In this document: piece by piece, positions 57,931 to 64,000 of the stretch
Layout: the number at the start of each line of letters is the position of its first letter
How positions within the stretch are numbered: the stretch's first letter is position 1
Program-made: the position numbers and the translations under genes
The notes under the pieces: generated by a model
What the model was told of the DNA's origin: nothing
The model's input: the letters and a program-made list of their open reading frames with translations, nothing else
Database searches by the model: none
Assembly: GCF_963924675.1 (NCBI RefSeq)
Contig: NC_089225.1
Coordinates: 113,989,094-114,053,093, forward strand
Length of the DNA: 64,000 nucleotides
Origin: Phocoena phocoena
Lineage: Eukaryota > Chordata > Mammalia > Artiodactyla > Phocoenidae
Direction: 5' to 3'

Positions 57931-57935
57931 TTATT
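57930..57935 (-). promoter_or_regulatory. candidate polyadenylation signal AATAAA
   Basis: The minus strand reads cttcaagaaataaaaccgtt. It lies immediately after a 77-codon minus-strand open frame (58,164-57,931) whose stop overlaps the signal region. Confidence 0.3.
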
Positions 57936-59047
57936 TCTTGAAGTCTGAACACACAGTGCACAAAACCTGCCTGACACAGAGCATGACTGTGATGAAATGA
58001 GATTCTCCAAGTGACACCTGCTCTTTCACAGCAGACTGTTTCTCCCCAGTGATCATCGTCCCAGAATAAAGCTGGAGGGCCCCCCCTTTAAATGGGGGTG
58101 CCTCCTTCCACTCCCGTAAGTACACTGCAGGGCAGACTGCTGTTTGCTGGGCCATTTCTTCCACTGTGCAACTTCAGGATCATTCACTCCCACCCCCGAT
58201 TTTAAGCTACGTGGAGTCCAGGGGAGTCAGGCGGCCTGGGTGCACCTCCATCCTCGTGAGGCAGCTTCCACGGAGGCGGCCGTCACTTCAGCCAGATCCA
58301 TCTGTCCCCCACGTCCTTGTTGTACCCAGGGCTGTACCTGCGGCCCGGCAGCTGCGGGAGGGAAAGCCGTGGTCACCAGCAGTTTACAACGTCCGTCCGT
58401 CCCCGCAGCTCACCCGACGGCTTCCTCCGCTCCACCCTTCCCCTCCCCGCGCCGGCGGGGCCTGCTTCTGGCGGTCCCACTGTAAGGGTGAGGGGCCCCG
58501 CGGAAGGAAGCACAGCACGACCTGCCCTCGGGAGCCTCCATGCTGCTGGGGGGCTACAAACGCCAGTGGCCAAGCCACGTGTCCGTGCTGCTGTTGGGAG
58601 GGTGGCCATGGAGCCTCGGGCAGAAGTGGCACTGACCTAGGGGAGCCACAGCTTTGGGGGGGGGGGGCGGGAGGGGAGATGTCTCAGCCCCTCTCTCTGC
58701 CCCACCTGCCCGTCTCCTGCCAGCACCTCCTGCCATGGGCCCCACCACAAATCGGGGGCAGGGGCCCCAGGGGTGCAGGGCACACACAGGGTGGACCTGG
58801 AGGGGCACAGAGGCTCCCTCACATGGCCAGGAGGGCTCGCAGGGGAAGGGAGCCTGCGGCGAGGGCGAGGGGTCCACAGGCTGGGATGGCGCGTCACAGG
58901 GTTGGCCTCCACCGTGGAGCGTGGAAGCCTGGCTCTGAAGGCCAGGCTGGAAGGAGTCTTGCGTGGGCCAGGCAGGGAACAGGCAAAGCACAATGAGATT
59001 CATCCAGTTAACAGTGGGGACAAAATACGGAGTTTTCTTTTTCCTAC

Positions 59048-59135
59048 CTTCCAGTTAATGTGGTCCAACAGTAGATATGTACATACTACATACTGCACAC
59101 AGAAATCTTCCACACTTTGCCCTTGAGAACAAGTA
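59048..59135 (-). other. candidate internal coding exon, 88 bp, minus strand
   Basis: On the minus strand a polypyrimidine tract (gatttcttttttaagctgct) ends in tcag, with AG at 59,137-59,136. The exon ends aactggaag with a gtagga donor (GT at 59,047-59,046). Between them one frame is open through all 29 codons and reads TCSQGQSVEDFCVQYVVCTY then LLLDHINWK, a balanced composition unlike the Pro/Arg-rich frames around it. The exon would start with one base left over from the previous codon and end on a codon boundary. No family recognised; neighbouring exons not found. Confidence 0.3.
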
Positions 59136-59139
59136 CTGA

Positions 59140-60230
59140 AGCAGCTTAAAAAAGAAATCCGCCTTTCCTTGATTCTCATCAGCAGAGGGCATTCATTACC
59201 AGCCACACCGAGGTGGAGGCAGAGGCTACAGTGCAAGGAGGGCCAGACACAGTCACACCCGAGGCCAGACAGCCCTGCCTGGACACGCCCCGCGGCCACA
59301 CTACCCATCCCGGCACTGAGCCTGCGTCCCCTCTGGCAGGTGCACAGGCCTGCAGTGGGCGTGCGCGGCTGCAGGACGCAGAGAGAAGCGGGGACCTGTA
59401 AGTGGGGAGGACCGAGGTGCAGGCTGACCGCAGCTTCCGGCCCTGGGAGCCTCTGTGCACCTCTGTTTCGTCCAGGTGCTAGAAGCATCCTGGGTATACA
59501 ACAGAGGAAAAAGGAAACACCCAGCTCCCCCCCAGGAGTCATCCTCTTGGGCGGAGACTGGGAAGGGAGCCAGTGGCACACGACGGCCCACGGTGCCCGC
59601 CAAGGGGGAGCCGGCGGGGGGCGCACACAGAGCAGCAGAGCCCAGGGACGGGGCGAGCGGGGACGCCTGGCGTGGCCACGGGAGGAGCAGGGGACAGGAG
59701 TGGCGGGAGGACCCGGGAGTGAGGGCGGCGCCCCTGCTCTCCAACTCCGACAGGCACTGCGGCAGAAGGTGGTCGCTGGGCCGGAAGAGCTGCAAGTGCG
59801 GCCCTGCGCGAGGGTCTCAGCGACCTCCACGGGCCTTAAGGGCTCAGGAGAGCCTGGGCAGCACAGCGGAGCACAAGCAGGGGAGAGGCGGGTGGCGCCC
59901 CAGGGAGGCGGGCACCCCGGTTGGCTCCCAAGCGGAATGGGAGCAGCACGTGGGCCGCCGCGGGGAGACCACCAACGGGCAGGTGGGGAGCTGGGTCGGT
60001 GGCCGAGAAGGCGGGGCTGTGCTGGAGACCCAGCTGCACAGCTGCCGCCCGGCATCTTGAGGGAGGGGCCACCATCCCAGCGAGGACGGCACGGGGGAGA
60101 ACCCGAGGAGAGGAGGGGCCCCGGAGCCTGCAAGCAGGGGGCGCTGTGTGTGGAGACGGGGTGTGAGCAGAGCCTCTGTGTCAAGGGGGTACTGAGATCA
60201 CAAAATCCCCCCTAGACTCCCACGCCCTCA
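59140..60230. other. CpG-rich stretch with long opposed open frames
   Basis: CpG-dense from 59,500 to 60,075. Frames of 348 codons (plus) and 394 codons (minus) overlap almost completely. Both are rich in Gly, Pro, Arg and Ala with no domain, so they are best explained by lack of stops in GC-rich DNA. Confidence 0.45.
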
Positions 60231-60234
60231 CCCC

Positions 60235-60572
60235 CAGACCCTGTGCCTGTGCAGAGGGACCTCGAGGCGGGGAGACCGCCCTGGACTGACAGGTGGGCCC
60301 AGGGTCATCGTGAGGGTCCTGGGAGAGGGTCAGCTCAGGAGATGCGGTGGCAGAAGCAGAGGTCGGCCTCACCGGGGACGGGAGCCAAGGTGCGAGGGGC
60401 CCTAGAAGCTGGAAAGGAAAGAAGCAGAGGCTCCCCAGAGCCCCAATGGGAGCACAGCCCCTCGCCTGGGTTTGTGCTCTGACCCCCAGAACCGGAAAAT
60501 GACACGGGCACCTTCTCACCCGCTCCGCCTGTGGCCGTTCGTTACAGCTGCTACAGAAAACCCATGCAGCTT
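60235..60572 (+). mobile_element. MLT1-type MaLR LTR, plus strand, 5' part missing
   Basis: The order gacaggtgggcccagggtca, tcgtgagggtcctgggagag, ggtggcagaagcagaggtcg, ccctagaagctggaaaggaa, gctctgacccccagaaccgg and gtggccgttcgttacagctg is the MLT1 middle and 3' half. The first ~100 bp of the LTR is not recognisable. Solo. Confidence 0.7.
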
Positions 60573-60574
60573 GT

Positions 60575-62555
60575 TCTGCGTTTTATGACGGAGACATTGG
60601 GCGTGTCTGTACGAGAGAGAGGCCGTGCTGAGGCCGTGGGAGAGCGGCCACCCCCTGGGAACAAGAACCAGGACGGGGGCAGAGGGGCCACAAAGCAGGA
60701 GCTGCGGGTGCATCTCCCCACATGGTCTCTCCCTGTCCACAAAGACGTTCCCAGCCACCTGCTGTGAATACACGCCCGCTGCAGCAATAGAAGAGCAATC
60801 TTAATTTTTATCACTCTGTAATTTTTTTCACACCAGAAAGGGATCTCTTTTCATCGGAAAGGTTTTCAAGCTTCGCCGACACCAGCACACCGGCACCGGG
60901 CCAGCCCCCAGCACCTGCTGAGGAAGGGCCGGGAGGCCACAGTTTGACTCTGCTGTCTTCTTTGCAAATCAAATTTTAAACCACAGAGCAGAGAATAAAA
61001 ACTCGCAGGATGTGGAACCGCTGAGTGCAGCCAGCGTCTATCAACTGCATCACAAAATCTGCTCTCTGGACCTCCTGGGGCAGCACCTAACTGGCCTTTG
61101 ACACCCAGACAAGGGTCCCCAGACCCTCAGGGTTCCCTTTCAGTGCAGTTAAGCCAACAGAGAACCCCAGGAGTGTTCCCATTTGGGATGTTTCACAACG
61201 AGAATGCAAAACAAAGCCTCTTCCTTTTCACCACTTCATATCTGCATCTGCTTCCGTAAGTCAGCCTTCAAGCCTCCCAGCCCCCGTCCACCACATTCAC
61301 CACTTGAGAAAACACGCTCTGTGGCCCTGTGAGGACTGAGTGGCCCAGGACCTCCTGGCGGGAGCATCTCTCAGAAGCCGACGCGGGCACCTGGTCCGAC
61401 CGTCAGCACAAGAGCGTGGCTCCTGGACGCGGGCCCGCAGTCAGTTTTGTCCTGGGTCAGGCCGGGGAGCCGCAGGCATGGTAGGTCTGAGCTCAGGGTG
61501 GTGCGGCTGAAACAAAGTGATGCTGCTGAGTTTGACTGTGAGGACACTTTAAACCCTGGGTGAGTTCTGATTTTAGAAAAAGGCACCCATCTCTACACGC
61601 CACAGGCCGGGACGGCATGGGTGCCGTGGAGTGGCTCAAGAGGTCCGAGCTCACAGAGGCTGCTCCTCCCAGGCACGGCTGTCACACGCAGCTCAGAGAC
61701 GCCGGCACGGGCTTAAACCGCCCGCTGCTTGGACAAAAGCCAGCTGAGAAGAGGAATATATATGCACTCATCCTCCTGGAGGAAACTGTGCATTCCTTCT
61801 ACACTTGATACACTGTGTCCTGGCTGCGTTGAGACACGAATAGAAGTCCCATCTTCTCTAACCTTATAAAATACACAGAATATATAAACCAGTTGGGAAG
61901 TGGGATGGTAGCAGGTGGAAAGTCAGGTCAGGGAGGAGTGGAGGGGATGCAGAAGTCCTCCCTGACCGACCCGGACAGCGGAGAAGAGGACACGGTCAGG
62001 AGGACGGGGGGGCAAGGGTGACAGGATGGGGTGGAGCGCGTCCTGCTGGAGCCGCCGGGCGTGGAAAGCTGCTCCCTGATGGCCACGACCTCAGTCACCT
62101 TGGCCTCTAGCAGCGCCACTAGGAACGGCCCAAGCGAGAGGCCAACCCATGCCAGGTAATGCCTGTAGTTCCCGCCACGAGGGAGTAATAGGGCCTGGAC
62201 TCAACCCCTGGCCACACGCATCTGGAAACTGGACCACCTGAGTGTACTGGTGGCACTGAGTAGACATGGGCTGAGCGCTAAGGGGAAGGACCTGGGCAGA
62301 AAAGAGCCACGTCAATCCAGCGCGTTTGGTCTCTAGCTGAGCAGCAGGCAGGGTGCGTGGGGCGGTGCCCCCGCGGCGGGTGGAGAGCACCCCAGGCAAA
62401 GGACGTCCCAGGGTGTCTCCGGGTGAGCAGTCCAAGAGCTGCCCTGGGGCTGAGCCATCCAGAGCAGAGGGACCGCTCACTGCACACCGGGGACCGGGCT
62501 AACCCTTCCCTAGAAGACAGGCTGCTCTAGACCCACCAAAACGGTTAAACATCAA
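60575..62555. other. no recognised feature
   Basis: Unique-looking sequence; AT-richer at 60,780-61,060 and 61,740-61,890. Short open frames only. No named repeat identified. Confidence 0.4.
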
Positions 62556-62559
62556 GCCC

Positions 62560-64000
62560 CCAAAGCTTAAACTGACTTGCAAGTATCTTAACTGCCTGCC
62601 AGAAAGAATTCTAACACTCTTCAATAGAATGAAACAAAACCTAGTGCTCATAAACATAAAAATTCATGATTTATGGCAACCGATGTTCTAGACACGTGAA
62701 AGAGAAAAATGTAACTTGTAACCAGGGGAAAATAATCAAGCAGACTAAGGACATGACAAAGATGATGGATTAGGAAACAAGGACATTAAAACAGCTATAA
62801 AAATATTCAACGTAATCAAGAAATTAAATGGAAAAGGAAAATAATGAAAGAACTGGAAAATATAAAAAGAACGTCTAGAATTTAAAAAAACCCAGGATTC
62901 CCGAAATACAAATTCCACTGGGTAGGTGTGGCAGCCATGCAGATGTGCTGCTCAGATGCCCTGCTGCGAGGAGGCCCGAGTGGCCGAGGGCCCAGGTGCT
63001 GACCCTCTGGGCCCGCCACCCTGTTCACGCAGAGGCCACGCCTCCCACGTAAGGGTGCAGCCCACGGCCAAGGGCAGCAGAAGTTCCATGGCAGCGCATC
63101 CGTGGGCCGTGGGCCTCTTTCAGCAGGAGCCTTTGGCTCTAGGACACCCCGTCGGCCTGGCCAAACCCTTCCTGGACTGTTCCTCCCCAATCTCCTCCCC
63201 TTCCCTTCCCTGTCACAGGGCCAGACTCCTTCCACCTCAGGTCTGGTCCCTTTATCCTTCACAGGGGCTTCCTTCCAAAACCTCATCAGTGTTTACTCCC
63301 ATCCTGGCTTCTGTTTCTCGGAGGACCCAAACTAACACAATGAATTAATGGCGTTATTACATGTGACCGCAGAAGAAAACAGCAGTGAACTTCAAGACTG
63401 AGCAATAGAAACTACCCCAAACAAGACACAGAGAGAAAAGGTCAAGGGCAAATGGACAGACCCTTAGTGGCCTGTGGGGCAGGATCAAGTCATCCAGCAT
63501 CTGTGCACTCAGAGTCCTCGATGGGGGAGGAAAACGATCTGAAGAAATAACGACCAAACATTTTCCAAATGATAGGAAAACTAGAAACCCTCCCAGCCAA
63601 GAAACTCAATAAATGCCAAGCCGGACAAACAGAGAGGAAACCACAGGAGCACATAATAATTAAAGTACTGAAAACCAGTGATAGAGAGAGTAAGGGGAAG
63701 TCTTAAAAGCAGCCAGAGAAAAAAGCTCCGTTAGGTACAAGGGCCAAAGATAAGAATAATTTCATATTTCTCATCAGAAACTGTGCAAGCCAGGAATCTA
63801 TGGAGTATCTTCAGTGTTGGCAGAAAACAACTGTCAACCCAGAATTCTATGATGAATGAAAAACCTACCAAAATGCAACGGAAACACATATCTTTCTAAA
63901 CAACGGCTAACAGAAGTCATCACTAGCAGGCCCGTAGCATGAGCTCAGCTATTGAAGGGGGCTCTGCTCAGCCAGGTGAAGCCTGGACCTGCGTGAAGGA
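62560..64000 (+). mobile_element. L1 5'/ORF1 region, split by a GC-rich insertion and cut by the window end
   Basis: The A-rich part at 62,640-62,905 (aaagaactggaaaatataaa) and the part from about 63,350 (cagtgaacttcaagactgag, acggaaacacatatctttct) match the same L1 5'/ORF1 zone that copy A shows at 5,440-6,170; aactgtcaacccagaattct (63,829-63,848) parallels aactgtcaacccagagtcct at 6,127. The two parts are separated by about 435 bp of GC-rich foreign sequence. Frames are broken. The element continues beyond base 64,000. Confidence 0.65.
62910..63345 (+). mobile_element. GC-rich insertion in L1, probably a solo LTR, unclassified
   Basis: This ~435-bp GC-rich block interrupts A-rich L1 sequence. 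Its right end (ctgtttctcggaggacccaa then actaacaca) has the look of a mammalian LTR end, and the inside is C-rich with a ccttccctgtcacagggcca segment. I do not recognise the family and cannot mark a clear target-site duplication. Confidence 0.4.

Noticed and set aside
59000..60215. Opposed open frames of 394 (minus) and 348 (plus) codons, the longest in the window
   Set aside because: They overlap on both strands in CpG-dense DNA, are Gly/Pro/Arg/Ala-rich with no domain, and no splice or start context supports them. Absence of stops follows from composition. Only the 88-bp exon-like piece at the low end was kept as a candidate.
1..64000. An undescribed multi-gene system such as a defence island or biosynthetic cluster
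   Set aside because: The sequence is mammalian with no clustered intact genes. Nothing here supports such a system.

Overview
The window is nuclear DNA of a mammal, almost certainly a cetacean and most likely a toothed whale. The main evidence is eight tRNA-derived SINE copies whose heads begin ggcttccctggtggcgcagt or ggacttccctggtgg. This is the CHR/Bov-tA-like family of whales, hippos and ruminants. Six copies have the long GC-rich body known from dolphin-type genomes, and most are flanked by recognisable target-site duplications. The remaining repeats are the usual eutherian set: L1, L2, MIR, ERVL-MaLR LTRs of the MLT1 and MST type, a Tigger-type element and MER5A. I see nothing prokaryotic: no operons, CRISPR array, phage or integron.

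No complete protein-coding gene can be read here, and long open frames are mostly a product of high G+C. Layout: 0.6-1.8 kb old L1, minus strand; 2.6-5.0 kb LTR pieces and a minisatellite; 5.0-9.5 kb AT-rich block of two head-to-tail L1 fragments with an MLT1 piece between them and two SINEs inside; 11.8-12.5 kb a full-length SINE and a possible minus-strand terminal exon; 13.6-14.2 kb an unusual three-copy repeat of about 245 bp; 15.4-17.2 kb old L1 and MLT1; 20.4-22.6 kb an internally deleted L1 carrying three SINEs; 26.2-27.4 kb an AT-rich island; 32.5-34.1 kb L2, SINE, L1 3' end and MST LTR; 36.0-36.8 kb a CpG island; 39-43.6 kb MLT1, Tigger-type element and L1 3' end; 44.8-47.4 kb SINE, DNA transposons and a CA/TG tract; 52-60.5 kb a G+C- and CpG-rich block with two more MLT1 LTRs; 62.6 kb to the end, another L1 interrupted by a GC-rich insertion.

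The best hints of host transcripts are on the minus strand: an 88-bp candidate exon at 59,135-59,048 with good splice sites, polyadenylation signals at 57,935 and 55,060 with 3'UTR-like sequence, a candidate terminal exon at 12,527-12,254, and a lysine-rich open frame ending at a polyadenylation signal near 40,020. None of these matches a protein I recognise. The window is best read as intergenic or intronic DNA near genes rather than a gene body. Subfamily names are from memory of consensus sequences; no alignment was run.
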